Position numbers and translations under genes: made by a program | Part shown: positions 1 to 7,197 of the stretch, in pieces | Layout: the number at the start of each line of letters is the position of its first letter | How positions within the stretch are numbered: position 1 is the first letter of the stretch | Notes under the pieces: generated by a model | The model's input: the letters and a program-made list of their open reading frames with translations, nothing else | Told to the model about the DNA's origin: nothing | Databases searched by the model: none | NCBI RefSeq assembly: GCF_030908625.1 | Contig: NZ_CP133133.1 | Coordinates: 310,001 to 374,000, forward strand | Source of the DNA: Paludicola sp. MB14-C6 | GTDB lineage: Bacteria > Bacillota > Clostridia > Oscillospirales > Ruminococcaceae | Direction of reading: 5' to 3' | DNA length: 64,000 nucleotides

Positions 1-961
1 ATAAAGGGGTGCTTTTTGCTGCTTGTTCCAATTGCTTGCTAGAAATATGAGTATAAATTTCTGTAGTGCCTAAATTTACATGGCCTAAGATCTCTTGTAA
101 AACTTTAATATCGACGTCACCATATTGGTACATAATTGTTGCTGCAGTATGGCGTAATTTATGCGTAGATAACCCATGATTACTGAGACCGGCTTTTTTT
201 AAGTTTAACTCTACAATTTCTTGTACTCGACGTTTGCTAATGCGTTGACCATTTCTAGAAATAAATAAGGCATTTTGCGAGGTTTGATGAATAGTTTGCT
301 TATTCCTAATTGGTATATACTGATTTAAAGCAGATATACATGCATCATTTAAATAAACAATTCGTTCTTTATTTCCTTTACCTAATAGACGAATCGTGTT
401 ATCTGAAATATCGGATAAATTCAATCCCACAAGCTCAGAAAGGCGCATTCCACAGTTTAAGAACATCGTAATAATACAATAATCACGTTCTTTATATTCA
501 CCATCTATATTTTTGAGCAAATCAATGCATTGATCTAAGGTTAGATATTTAGGAAGAGATTTTTTTATACTTGGTACTTCAAGTTCTTTCATTGGATTAA
601 CTTCCAATAGATGCATTTTGACAGTAAGATAATTAAAAAATGATCGAATACTAGATACTTTTCTTGAACGTGTTATTGAGGAATTATCTTTTTCTACTGA
701 AAGAAAATGTAAATACTCATACACATCTGATAAAGATATTGATTTTAAATTTTCAATAGTAATATTACTAATTTTAATTTCTTCAAACGGAGTATCTGCG
801 TTTACCAAACCATTTTTTAAGTTAAGAAAACGTAAAAACGATTTTAAATCAATATAATAAGCTTCGACAGTTCGTTCAGAACGTCCTTTAATAGTATGTA
901 TGTAAAACAAAAAATCTTTTAAAATATTCGGACAATCTCTATATAAATCTTTATTAGCCAT
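1..961 (-). CDS. Xer-type tyrosine recombinase, 3' end outside window
   Basis: Site-specific recombinase of the XerC/XerD class; about 320 residues are visible and the frame is still open at base 1. An N-terminal SAM-like DNA-binding half precedes the catalytic half. The catalytic residues are visible: Arg in MRLSELVGL, His-x-x-Arg in HKLRHTAA, His in GHVNLGTT and the nucleophile Tyr in EIYTH. The ATG is preceded by AAGGAG-like sequence. It lies outside the left att repeat and reads away from it, and neither inovirus unit has an integrase of its own. It could therefore be the host dimer-resolution recombinase borrowed by the phages, or the integrase of another element further left. The family call is secure; the role is inferred. 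Confidence 0.9.
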   Translation of the reverse strand, partial: MANKDLYRDCPNILKDFLFYIHTIKGRSERTVEAYYIDLKSFLRFLNLKNGLVNADTPFEEIKISNITIENLKSISLSDVYEYLHFLSVEKDNSSITRSRKVSSIRSFFNYLTVKMHLLEVNPMKELEVPSIKKSLPKYLTLDQCIDLLKNIDGEYKERDYCIITMFLNCGMRLSELVGLNLSDISDNTIRLLGKGNKERIVYLNDACISALNQYIPIRNKQTIHQTSQNALFISRNGQRISKRRVQEIVELNLKKAGLSNHGLSTHKLRHTAATIMYQYGDVDIKVLQEILGHVNLGTTEIYTHISSKQLEQAAKSTPL

Positions 962-995
962 ATATAAGCTCCTTTATTATAAATTCAGTTCCCCC

Positions 996-1025
996 AACCG
1001 CACTAAATATTTATTTAGTGCGGTT
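996..1025. repeat. Perfect 14-bp inverted repeat at left att
   Basis: Two 14-bp arms, AACCGCACTAAATA and its exact complement, flank TT. Only this left copy has both arms. The middle and right att repeats have only the right arm, and homology among the three repeats begins at the palindrome centre. It could be a recombinase-binding site or a 5' hairpin of the recombinase mRNA. Confidence 0.75.
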
Positions 1026-1085
1026 ACTAGTAATTAATTACCAGTTGAACTCATAATTATATTATACCATACCCTTTTGTTGGAG
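1005..1085. repeat. Left att-like repeat (copy 1 of 3)
   Basis: An 80-bp sequence starting AAATATTTATTTAGTGCGG and ending CCATACCCTTTTGTTGGAG. It recurs at 9648 and 18878 and brackets the two inovirus units. It contains the near-palindrome CTAGTAATTAATTACCAG and an AT-rich core resembling a dif-type centre. It marks the left junction of the tandem prophages. Confidence 0.8.
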
Positions 1086-1096
1086 TACACTATTTT

Positions 1097-1146
1097 CGGG
1101 TTACTCACTGGTAAGTAAACTCGGGTTACTCATTGGTAAGTAAACT
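1097..1146. repeat. Two 25-bp tandem direct repeats
   Basis: Units 1097-1121 and 1122-1146 begin CGGGTTACTCACTGG and differ at one base. They lie just inside the left att repeat, at the end of unit 1, and are absent from the matching position of unit 2. They could be a recombinase accessory site or a replication slippage product. Confidence 0.75.
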
Positions 1147-1333
1147 AGAATCGAAAAGAATTATACATAGCTATAATATTATAATTAGCTTGAATTAACG
1201 TGCCACCTAAAGGCTCAACAGCACTTATTTTATATGTATCAGCCACATCTTTAATAACCTTTATAGATATATCTTTATAACCACGCTTAGTCAATCTTTT
1301 TCGGAATGACATTACAGTTGTATTCTGACTCAT
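1145..1333 (-). CDS. Small phage protein of unknown function, 62 aa
   Basis: Last gene of the unit 1 minus-strand operon. Its ATG overlaps the TGA of the upstream Cys-rich gene (ATGA) and is served by AAGGAG nine bases upstream. The N-terminal half is basic (FRKRLTKRGYKD); there is no signal peptide or membrane segment. I do not recognise the family. Unit 2 carries two unrelated small Cys-rich genes in this slot, so it is a variable position. The translational coupling makes it likely to be a real gene. Confidence 0.6.
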   Translation of the reverse strand: MSQNTTVMSFRKRLTKRGYKDISIKVIKDVADTYKISAVEPLGGTLIQANYNIIAMYNSFRF

Positions 1334-1737
1334 ATATCAATACTCCTTTTTACTATTTTAATTTGTTGTGGATTGCCGAAACCGCACTTAATTTTTTCAT
1401 AGTATTCAGTAGCTTGTTTTTTAGTCTTAAAACGTCCGATTATGGTATCTTTATAAACCATGTCCCAAGTACCATGTATATCAATACTGGGACTTTCCAA
1501 GCCTAAGTGTGCTAGAATTAAATCTAGTTTTACATTATAAATATCTACCCTATTTTCATTTGATTTTTTGAATTTATACCTTTTTGGTTTAGTTTTGTTA
1601 TTCTCGTAAAAATCACAATCGAATTTATAACGCATTTTCAAATTCTTACATACACTACATGGGTTTTGATACTGACAATAGAAACGGCTACAAGAATTGC
1701 ATTGACATTTATAACATTTATCTATGTTAATTCTCAT
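1330..1737 (-). CDS. Cys-rich putative zinc-binding phage protein, 135 aa
   Basis: The first 45 residues hold nine cysteines in close-set pairs (CYKCQCNSC, CSVCKNLK), as in a zinc-binding module. A basic stretch follows, then a folded C-terminal half without cysteines. The start is placed at the second ATG (MRIN): it sits seven bases after AAAGGGGA, and the unit 2 copy has only this ATG. Nearly identical to the gene at 10047-10454. It lies directly downstream of rep, so a role in replication or its control is possible. No family was recognised. Confidence 0.75.
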   Translation of the reverse strand: MRINIDKCYKCQCNSCSRFYCQYQNPCSVCKNLKMRYKFDCDFYENNKTKPKRYKFKKSNENRVDIYNVKLDLILAHLGLESPSIDIHGTWDMVYKDTIIGRFKTKKQATEYYEKIKCGFGNPQQIKIVKRSIDI

Positions 1738-1751
1738 AGCCATTCCCCTTT

Positions 1752-2882
1752 CTAATATTTAAAGCCTTTATAATCAAATAATTCTAAATCGTCATTATGT
1801 TCCATATCGTATGTGTAAATACCCTCGTATGGATTGTTATAAGACCATAGTTGCTGATTTGATAGTTTCATACCAGTGTTTTCAAATTCCATAATTTGTT
1901 TATGATTTTCGTTTAACCTAAATGCACCATGAAAAATAATGTCACGTATAAAATCATCACGATTCTTGTAAGTGCTCATAAGTGCAAATAATGACGGAGC
2001 GAGTGCTGATGTAAACCATTTGTATGTTTTATCATAGCCATGTAAATTACTTTGAATAAGTCGGTATTTGCTTACATTAGCGGATTGTATAAACTGTTCC
2101 CAAAAATCTGATACAGGACAACGAGATATATTAGACTTAGTTAAATCTACAAAGCGAAAACAACTATTTATATATTCACGTATATCCTTATTGATATCTG
2201 TACTATAACAAATCATATTGCATACTAAAATAGCCAATTTATCTTTAAATGTAATTTCAAATCGTACCCAGTGTTGCATGGATTCTAGTTGTTTCATAAC
2301 AAATTCATCATTTTTATTTTTTAGTTTTTGCTCTAATAATTTGTCATAAAATTTACAATAACATTGAGATTGTTTCGTTCCAACATAATACGTTTCACCT
2401 ATACATTCTTTTTTTGTATGGGTTTTATTTGATTCAACCTCATTCCATTTTTTAAAGCGTGAAACATACTCACCTAATAATAATTTTTGCTTAATTTGTT
2501 TCATTTTAAGTAAACCATTGAAATCGTCAAAAGCTAAATCTAAACGAGTTATATTTACCTTATGAGAATTATTAACCTCATTCACTAACCTTTTTATAAG
2601 ATACTTCCAATCAAAATTATCACCATACAAATTCTTAAAGCAATCTTCATATTCTCGACAGCCTTGCCCTGTCAAATTGATAAATATGCCCATGTCTTCC
2701 CTCTTTGCGTAAGGTAACATTATTTCAATTTGCCCAAACTTAAAGCAATGTTCGTATCTATCACGTGCACCTACATCTATAAACAGATGTTTAAAATTTT
2801 GAAGTTTTAAAAGATTTAAAACATAGTCAAAAGTGATTTTTTCAAATCGAATAGTAAATGAAAAATAGTCAATTAAAAACAC
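1752..2882 (-). CDS. Rep_trans-type rolling-circle replication initiator, 376 aa
   Basis: Initiator protein that would nick the phage double-strand origin and start rolling-circle replication. It shows the pattern of the replication initiation factor (Rep_trans) family: NITRLDLAFDDFNG near residue 110, ETYYVGTKQSQCYCKFYDK near 165-180 and WVRFEITFK near 205. The tyrosine-rich YYVG...FYDK stretch is where the family's nicking tyrosine would lie. The start is GTG with AGGAGAG upstream. Over 95 percent of the protein matches the unit 2 copy; differences cluster around residues 125-160. It functionally replaces gene II of coliphages. Confidence 0.88.
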   Translation of the reverse strand: MFLIDYFSFTIRFEKITFDYVLNLLKLQNFKHLFIDVGARDRYEHCFKFGQIEIMLPYAKREDMGIFINLTGQGCREYEDCFKNLYGDNFDWKYLIKRLVNEVNNSHKVNITRLDLAFDDFNGLLKMKQIKQKLLLGEYVSRFKKWNEVESNKTHTKKECIGETYYVGTKQSQCYCKFYDKLLEQKLKNKNDEFVMKQLESMQHWVRFEITFKDKLAILVCNMICYSTDINKDIREYINSCFRFVDLTKSNISRCPVSDFWEQFIQSANVSKYRLIQSNLHGYDKTYKWFTSALAPSLFALMSTYKNRDDFIRDIIFHGAFRLNENHKQIMEFENTGMKLSNQQLWSYNNPYEGIYTYDMEHNDDLELFDYKGFKY

Positions 2883-2910
2883 GGTTTATCTCTCCTATTT
2901 TGTAATTACT

Positions 2911-2956
2911 ACCCCCGTATTACTGAAACGGGGGTAATGCGAGAAAACCCCTCGCA
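2911..2956. promoter_or_regulatory. Two GC-rich hairpins upstream of rep
   Basis: ACCCCCGT/ACGGGGGT arms (2911-2935) and TGCGAG/CTCGCA arms (2938-2956) lie about 30 bases upstream of the rep ribosome site. The first hairpin is conserved at 11629-11653 in unit 2, although everything beyond it differs. Candidate replication nick site or attenuator; it also marks the boundary of the exchanged virion module. Confidence 0.6.
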
Positions 2957-2980
2957 TTTTTGAAACTTTTTTATTATTAA

Positions 2981-3042
2981 GGCTCCCAACAGACATGGGG
3001 AGCCCCCACCGCTACGCTCATCCCCCATAACTGTTGGGAGCC
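2981..3042. repeat. 12-bp inverted repeat enclosing the zot 3' end
   Basis: GGCTCCCAACAG at 2981-2992 pairs perfectly with CTGTTGGGAGCC at 3031-3042. The stop codon of the Zot-like gene is inside the loop. There is no uridine tract after the stem on the minus strand, so it is not a standard terminator. A similar large hairpin occupies the same place in unit 2 (11657-11693). Confidence 0.65.
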
Positions 3043-3746
3043 TTTAAAGATATCAAATGCTTTGCAAAAGCTGAAACAGTTTCAGCCGCAGTTGCACGTG
3101 CTTCATCCAGTTCCTTGTCATTTTGTGATTGTAATTGATATAATACTTTAGCATCCGTAAATAAATCAAATGTGTTATATGCCTTAGAAGCTTTCAAACT
3201 AAATGGCATAAAACCTTGATTGGTTTTAATTCTAGCACCATACCATTTTTCAATTGTGTAAAACATTGGAATATGTAAAATAGTGAATATAATTCCCCAT
3301 CCGCCCGCATTATTAAGCTTTCTATGTACCACTTCATACTCAATAAAGCAACGTATTTGTCGGTCTAGCATTCTATCAAATTGGCAAATAAGTATAACGT
3401 TGTAGCCAAGCTTCCTATGTTGTTGGAAAAACTGTATCCACTCTTTTCGATTTTGAGCACCAATATCACGGCAGTTAAATAAAATGGATGCTTCGTCGAT
3501 AACTAACAAGCTTTGATTTTCTTTGCCTAATTGATGAAACGCTAATGCAAAATCAATTAAAAATTGTGGTGTAATATCTGAATTATCCATATAAAAGAAT
3601 TTATCACTATATTTCACTTTTAAATTATAATTGGATATTACAAATTGAGTATCTTTATTTTTCGTACGTGTTAATCTACTAATAATATCTTTCGTTGCAT
3701 GCAAACTTTTACCGCTCCCAGGAGTACCGCTATATAACCAAATCAA
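3018..3746 (-). CDS. Zot/pI-type inovirus assembly ATPase, 242 aa
   Basis: Inner-membrane ATPase that drives extrusion of the filamentous virion. Walker A GTPGSGKS lies at residues 7-14 and Walker B SLLVIDEAS near 80. A hydrophobic segment around GIIFTILHIPMFY near residue 150 could be the membrane anchor expected after the ATPase core. The start is TTG, eight bases after GGGGTG. Unlike the unit 2 homologue it has no N-terminal membrane segment, and overall similarity is limited to the ATPase motifs. It follows a pVI-like gene, as in inovirus gene order. Confidence 0.85.
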   Translation of the reverse strand: MIWLYSGTPGSGKSLHATKDIISRLTRTKNKDTQFVISNYNLKVKYSDKFFYMDNSDITPQFLIDFALAFHQLGKENQSLLVIDEASILFNCRDIGAQNRKEWIQFFQQHRKLGYNVILICQFDRMLDRQIRCFIEYEVVHRKLNNAGGWGIIFTILHIPMFYTIEKWYGARIKTNQGFMPFSLKASKAYNTFDLFTDAKVLYQLQSQNDKELDEARATAAETVSAFAKHLISLKAPNSYGG

Positions 3747-3758
3747 TTTATCACCCCA

Positions 3759-4010
3759 TTACTCTATTGCTTTTACAAATCGCAAATATGCTTGATAAAT
3801 ATAAAAGATAGATATAGCAGATAACCAAACTTGCATTGTAGCGATAATTTCAGCAACTGGAAATACCCAATTAAAATAAGGTAAATAATCAGCAACAACA
3901 CTAGTATCGATAACTTTGAATGGACTATCGGGCAATAGCATAACAGCCCATTCTATAATCTGTTTTAATATTTTAGTTAAACCTTGCCATGCATTTTGCA
4001 ATATATCCAT
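3759..4010 (-). CDS. pVI-like small membrane protein, 83 aa
   Basis: Two hydrophobic helices (IIEWAVMLLP and the C-terminal stretch from VFPVAEIIATM through SIFYIYQAYL) and a short basic end. It lies between the adsorption protein and the Zot-like ATPase, where inoviruses keep the minor coat protein pVI. The ATG follows AAGGGGTGA at good spacing. The role is inferred from position and topology; there is no sequence motif to confirm it. Confidence 0.65.
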   Translation of the reverse strand: MDILQNAWQGLTKILKQIIEWAVMLLPDSPFKVIDTSVVADYLPYFNWVFPVAEIIATMQVWLSAISIFYIYQAYLRFVKAIE

Positions 4011-4014
4011 AAAA

Positions 4015-5574
4015 TCACCCCTTAATTAACGAACGAGTAACCTTTATCAAACCAATTAAAAACAAAACATAAAAAGCCCAACGTATCACAACAGCACCTT
4101 TATCAAATACTGACATATCAAATACTAAATCAGCAGAAAGCCATTTTAATGTCCACTTTGGAGCTTTAGCCGGAACTGCAAGACCGGCAAAAACATTATA
4201 CAAATCAAATGGTAAACAAAAAGGAAATTTGGTAGTTATAAGTGATGGTATGTTAATATCCGGTATGTCGGGGTTAAATGGAGTAGTACCCGTATTAACA
4301 TTCGTTGCTTCTTTTGCCGCTGTATCATCAATTACCTTTGCGGGATTGGATGGTAATGCAATAATACCGCCCTTTGACTGTTCGTCATCATTTGTCTTTA
4401 CAGTAGTAGTTGAAACGGCAACAGGTACAACTTTCGAATCATCAATGTTATTTAATTTTAAAAGTAAATTATCTAAGTAAGCCTTATCTAATTTAACTTT
4501 TAATTCATTATCCTTATTGTCAACAGCAGTTAATGGTAAAGGATTTATAAAATGATACTGTGGAGCATCCTTATTCGGTACTGGTTTATCACGAGTATAA
4601 TAAGTATAATATTGTCCTGTTTGCTTATGCTGTAATAACATAAAATAAACTGGAGCTGGTTCATATGATGACTTACCTTCTGAATCTATAATAAACCAGT
4701 TGAAATTATAAACATTTACTTTATCAGGACCATAAAAACCAACACCGTTTGTAAACGATAAACCTCCACCAACCTGTAAATAACATTTATTTTCAACATC
4801 ATAAATATGACTTGTACGACCAGTACCACAATTATAAGCACCTGATTGTATCTGATAATTCAAAATTTTAGTTACTCCATTATCTGTATAGCTATAATAA
4901 TTATAAAAATCGTGGTATTCCCCCCAATGGTTATATGTATTTGGTTTAGATCCTGGTTCTACTTTTTGAAAATACATATCTGATATGATATTACAATTCA
5001 TAACCCGTATCGTTTTAATATTAAAAGTATCTTGTATATGATTAAAAAATTGTGATTGTGTACCAACAGTATCATACTGGAAAACATGACCCGCATATTC
5101 AATGCGACCATTCTTATTTATAAAATTACCTCGATACACTTCCCTATCATATTTCATCCAAGCATTAGATTCTGTATCATATCTAATTTTAGATTGCATT
5201 AAAGCTATTTTTTCCATTAAACCCTTTGGCGGTACATAGTATAAATAATCTTTGCCTACCTCAAACGAAGTAGCAAGCTTTCCTGTTTCTTTGTCAGTAC
5301 GAGTCTTAAAGATATCATCTAATTCTTTTGAAGTAAAATAATCGTTGACATTTATAGTTTTTAAATTATCATTATTTAAAGCAAAATTATTGTAAGACTG
5401 CCCTTGTAATTGATTTATACCAAAGCCGTAAAGCATACTATTTATGAATGCTTGCCGTTCTAATTCTGCTAGTGCAGGATTTGCATACACCTTTTGAGGA
5501 TAAGCAATAAAGATAGTAACTGAGATAATAGCCATAATGCAGATACAACTAAGACATTTTTTAATATAAATCAC
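4015..5574 (-). CDS. pIII-like adsorption protein, about 519 aa
   Basis: Exported protein: a signal peptide of about 31 residues ends at VYANP, a long polar Tyr/Asn-rich extracellular part follows, and a C-terminal membrane helix (WAFYVLFLIGLIKV) comes before a short basic tail. This is the architecture of inovirus receptor-binding protein pIII, anchored at the virion tip. It is unrelated in sequence to the unit 2 counterpart, suggesting a different receptor. The start is uncertain: GTG at 5574 abuts the AAAGGGG ribosome site, whereas an ATT codon at 5565 has better spacing. The terminator between coat gene and this gene is classic inovirus layout. Confidence 0.75.
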   Translation of the reverse strand: MIYIKKCLSCICIMAIISVTIFIAYPQKVYANPALAELERQAFINSMLYGFGINQLQGQSYNNFALNNDNLKTINVNDYFTSKELDDIFKTRTDKETGKLATSFEVGKDYLYYVPPKGLMEKIALMQSKIRYDTESNAWMKYDREVYRGNFINKNGRIEYAGHVFQYDTVGTQSQFFNHIQDTFNIKTIRVMNCNIISDMYFQKVEPGSKPNTYNHWGEYHDFYNYYSYTDNGVTKILNYQIQSGAYNCGTGRTSHIYDVENKCYLQVGGGLSFTNGVGFYGPDKVNVYNFNWFIIDSEGKSSYEPAPVYFMLLQHKQTGQYYTYYTRDKPVPNKDAPQYHFINPLPLTAVDNKDNELKVKLDKAYLDNLLLKLNNIDDSKVVPVAVSTTTVKTNDDEQSKGGIIALPSNPAKVIDDTAAKEATNVNTGTTPFNPDIPDINIPSLITTKFPFCLPFDLYNVFAGLAVPAKAPKWTLKWLSADLVFDMSVFDKGAVVIRWAFYVLFLIGLIKVTRSLIKG

Positions 5575-5608
5575 CCCTTTGTGTTACAAATTTAATAATT
5601 TACATAGC

Positions 5609-5633
5609 AAAAAGGGCTACGTTATGTAGCCCT
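5609..5633 (-). terminator. Terminator after unit 1 coat gene
   Basis: AGGGCTAC and GTAGCCCT pair around GTTAT, followed on the minus strand by five T. It lies six bases downstream of the coat stop, matching the central terminator after gene VIII in coliphages, which keeps coat mRNA abundant. Confidence 0.85.
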
Positions 5634-5638
5634 AAAAA

Positions 5639-5818
5639 CTATTTACCCATTGCAGAGAAAAATTGTTTGCCTTTTTTCCACAGGAATATGCAAACGAAAA
5701 TTGACAATGCGATAGGAGCGATAGCGCCAATTGCCGCAATAGAATCAGTTGCACAAGTTTGGAATGCGGCTTTCATTGAATCAACCATTGCATTTGCTTC
5801 ACCAGCGATTGTTAACAT
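5639..5818 (-). CDS. Major coat protein, pVIII-like, 59 aa
   Basis: Small protein with an amphipathic acidic N-terminal part (GEANAMVDSMKAAF), a central hydrophobic helix (AIGAIAPIALSIFVCIFLW) and a lysine-rich C terminus (KKGKQFFSAMGK) that would face the DNA. This is the hallmark pVIII layout. GGAGGT lies seven bases before the ATG, and a strong terminator follows. It has no cleavable leader, unlike M13 pVIII. The unit 2 coat has exactly the same length but a different sequence. Confidence 0.85.
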   Translation of the reverse strand: MLTIAGEANAMVDSMKAAFQTCATDSIAAIGAIAPIALSIFVCIFLWKKGKQFFSAMGK

Positions 5819-5836
5819 AAGATTACCTCCAAAATA

Positions 5837-5956
5837 TTATATTTTTGATAAATGACGAAATATATGTATACTTACGTCAATTACGAACAGAATTGAAAAT
5901 ACCCCAAATAATAATAAAAAAGTAGTTATGAAACCTTGTAAAACTGCTTCTTGCAT
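5837..5956 (-). CDS. Single-helix membrane protein, pVII/pIX-like, 39 aa
   Basis: One hydrophobic helix (FITTFLLLFGVFSILFVIDV) and a basic His/Arg-containing tail. The ATG overlaps the stop of the preceding gene by one base (TAATG) and has AAGGGGTGG upstream. Size and position beside the coat gene fit the minor tip proteins pVII or pIX. A longer frame reading to 6028 lacks a ribosome site. The role is inferred. Confidence 0.65.
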   Translation of the reverse strand: MQEAVLQGFITTFLLLFGVFSILFVIDVSIHIFRHLSKI

Positions 5957-6075
5957 TATTTCCACCCCTTTGCAAATATCGCTATGAGCAAAACAGCAAA
6001 GCAAGCTATCATTGACGCAATACCCCAAGCAAGCATTATTTTAATATCTTCTAGCAGTATTGCAGTTTGTTCCAT
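5956..6075 (-). CDS. Single-helix membrane protein, pVII/pIX-like, 39 aa
   Basis: A short acidic N terminus (MEQTAILLEDI) is followed by one hydrophobic helix (LAWGIASMIACFAVLLIAIF) and AKGWK. It is preceded by AGAGAGGTAAG and coupled to the next gene by TAATG. Second of three tiny membrane genes in a row. None of the three has a recognisable match in unit 2, which keeps small membrane genes at a different place (12512-12991). Confidence 0.65.
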   Translation of the reverse strand: MEQTAILLEDIKIMLAWGIASMIACFAVLLIAIFAKGWK

Positions 6076-6076
6076 T

Positions 6077-6202
6077 CTACTTACCTCTCTTTTTATCTGA
6101 TTTGCCTTTTTTATTACGAAAATACAAAACAACTGAAAATGCTATATACAATGAAACCAGTATATAAAACACAATCCAAGCAATTAAAGTAATTGTATTC
6201 AT
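6077..6202 (-). CDS. Single-helix membrane protein, 41 aa
   Basis: Hydrophobic helix (LIAWIVFYILVSLYIAFSVVLYF) and a strongly basic C-terminal tail (RNKKGKSDKKRGK). It begins five bases after the gV-like gene stop and ends two bases before the next start. Basic tail after a single helix resembles a minor coat protein or assembly factor. No family was recognised. Confidence 0.6.
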   Translation of the reverse strand: MNTITLIAWIVFYILVSLYIAFSVVLYFRNKKGKSDKKRGK

Positions 6203-6206
6203 AGCT

Positions 6207-6461
6207 TTATACCGCAGATACGTAAACCAATTTGCCACGCAAATCAATTTCGCAATCTATTTCTTTCCCAACGAATTTTTCTAGGTCGATACCGACCATA
6301 TCAATTTTATTCTTATCGTCAATCCAAAAACTATATGGAACTAAACCGATAACTCCTCGTTCTTTTGCAGTAACGAAGATTTTTACGCCGTGTACTGTTC
6401 CTCCGTCAGTTGTTTTTTCAATGTCAACTTTCTTAACACCTAGCAAGTTTACTTTTGCCAT
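6207..6461 (-). CDS. gV-like ssDNA-binding protein candidate, 84 aa
   Basis: A small beta-rich protein just upstream of the coat module, where inoviruses place the gene V ssDNA-binding protein that coats replicated single strands; M13 gV is 87 aa. The sequence alternates hydrophobic and charged residues (VHGVKIFVTAKERGVIGLVPYS) as an OB-like barrel would. The N terminus MAKVNLLGVKKVD is fixed by conservation with unit 2, where only the last residue differs. The homology exchange between the units begins at its stop codon. Function is inferred from size and position. Confidence 0.65.
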   Translation of the reverse strand: MAKVNLLGVKKVDIEKTTDGGTVHGVKIFVTAKERGVIGLVPYSFWIDDKNKIDMVGIDLEKFVGKEIDCEIDLRGKLVYVSAV

Positions 6462-6557
6462 ACTACTAATACCTACCTTTCATTTATTTTGTTTATATAA
6501 AAGCATTTCTGCCATTATCCATTCGTTAACAAAAACAAAATTTACTACTACCCCCTA

Positions 6558-6692
6558 CCCTGTTAGTGCATTTTAGTAAGGAGAGTAACTAAATTACATT
6601 AACAGGGCGAACAAAGAAACGCTTTCGCTTTTTCGTTTTCAAAATGAACCGTATATCATTTTGCAAAACGAGTTAATACAACTGCGGTTGTA
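6558..6692. promoter_or_regulatory. Three-hairpin intergenic cluster (origin or packaging signal candidate)
   Basis: Hairpin 1 (6558-6607) pairs CCCTGTTA arms extended to about 20 bp, with a purine-rich loop. Hairpin 2 (6634-6670) pairs CGTTTTCAAAATGA with TCATTTTGCAAAACG. Hairpin 3 (6677-6692) pairs TACAAC with GTTGTA around TGCG. The cluster is conserved at 15052-15186. In filamentous phages such hairpins form the complementary-strand origin and packaging signal. Confidence 0.6.
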
Positions 6693-6695
6693 GGG

Positions 6696-6878
6696 CTATA
6701 TTCCCATAACCTTTTCAAGCACCTTTGGAACTTGATATGCTGTTTGTTCCTCGTCTTTTTCTAGTATCTGTTTGACTAGTACTGCATTGTGTAAGGAATT
6801 GAATTGATGTATCTTTACCCCATCACGATATAGCCACAATACTCCATTTTCCGAACGTAGTCTAAAAGTATCAACCAT
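6696..6878 (-). CDS. Small conserved phage protein, 60 aa
   Basis: Soluble protein without membrane segments, first gene of the unit 1 minus-strand operon. Residues from about 25 onward (FNSLHNAVLVKQILEKDEEQ) are identical to the unit 2 protein at 15190-15378, while the first 24 differ strongly. The ATG at 6878 follows AGGGAAGAG. The split between a variable N-terminal and a fixed C-terminal part suggests recombination inside the gene. Function unknown; a DNA-binding or regulatory role is possible. Confidence 0.65.
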   Translation of the reverse strand: MVDTFRLRSENGVLWLYRDGVKIHQFNSLHNAVLVKQILEKDEEQTAYQVPKVLEKVMGI

Positions 6879-6905
6879 CACTCTTCCCTACTTTCCAAAA
6901 ATATA

Positions 6906-7074
6906 TTGAAAGTGAATAACCATAATTTCCTACCCCGCCATAACTTATGAGTCATTGGATTTACACTATCCATACAACAATGTAATGGACTGCTGCTTAT
7001 CACTAAACAACATTTTATAAGCTTGACACTTACTCGCCTAGAGGTTATGCGGCTACGGGCTATTCACTTTTCAA
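6906..7074. repeat. Long-range inverted repeat in conserved noncoding DNA
   Basis: TTGAAAGTGAATA (6906-6918) and TATTCACTTTTCAA (7061-7074) are complementary except for one extra base and enclose about 140 bp. The same arrangement occurs at 15571-15739. The interior is nearly identical in both units despite no open frame, so it is likely an ssDNA structure such as a complementary-strand origin. Confidence 0.6.
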
Positions 7075-7104
7075 ACGAATTTACATAAATTTACATCAAA
7101 ACCA

Positions 7105-7133
7105 TTGTATTTATGCGTTCCTTTTGGTATAAT
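7105..7133 (+). promoter_or_regulatory. Rightward promoter for repressor gene (unit 1)
   Basis: TTGTAT and TATAAT separated by 17 bp. Conserved base for base at 15770-15798. It would transcribe toward the repressor, through the leftward promoter that lies 65 bp downstream. Confidence 0.7.
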
Positions 7134-7197
7134 CAAGGGTATGAATACCTACACTCAATAAACTAATTTTGCTTATGTAATTTATTGGTATGTCTTA

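Noticed and set aside
1097..1146. CRISPR-like direct repeats
   Set aside because: Only two adjacent copies without spacers and no cas genes.
1306..1506. Plus-strand open frames over the phage genes (also 10038-10223, 6232-6576, 14726-15070)
   Set aside because: They are antisense shadows of well-supported minus-strand genes, lack ribosome sites, and are duplicated only because the sense genes are.
3018..3746. Zonula occludens toxin function for the Zot-like proteins
   Set aside because: The context is a phage assembly module; only the ATPase core is shared and no toxin C-terminal domain is recognisable.
6558..6692. tRNA or riboswitch in the hairpin cluster
   Set aside because: No cloverleaf or T-loop sequence and no known riboswitch core; conservation between phages fits a replication or packaging structure better.
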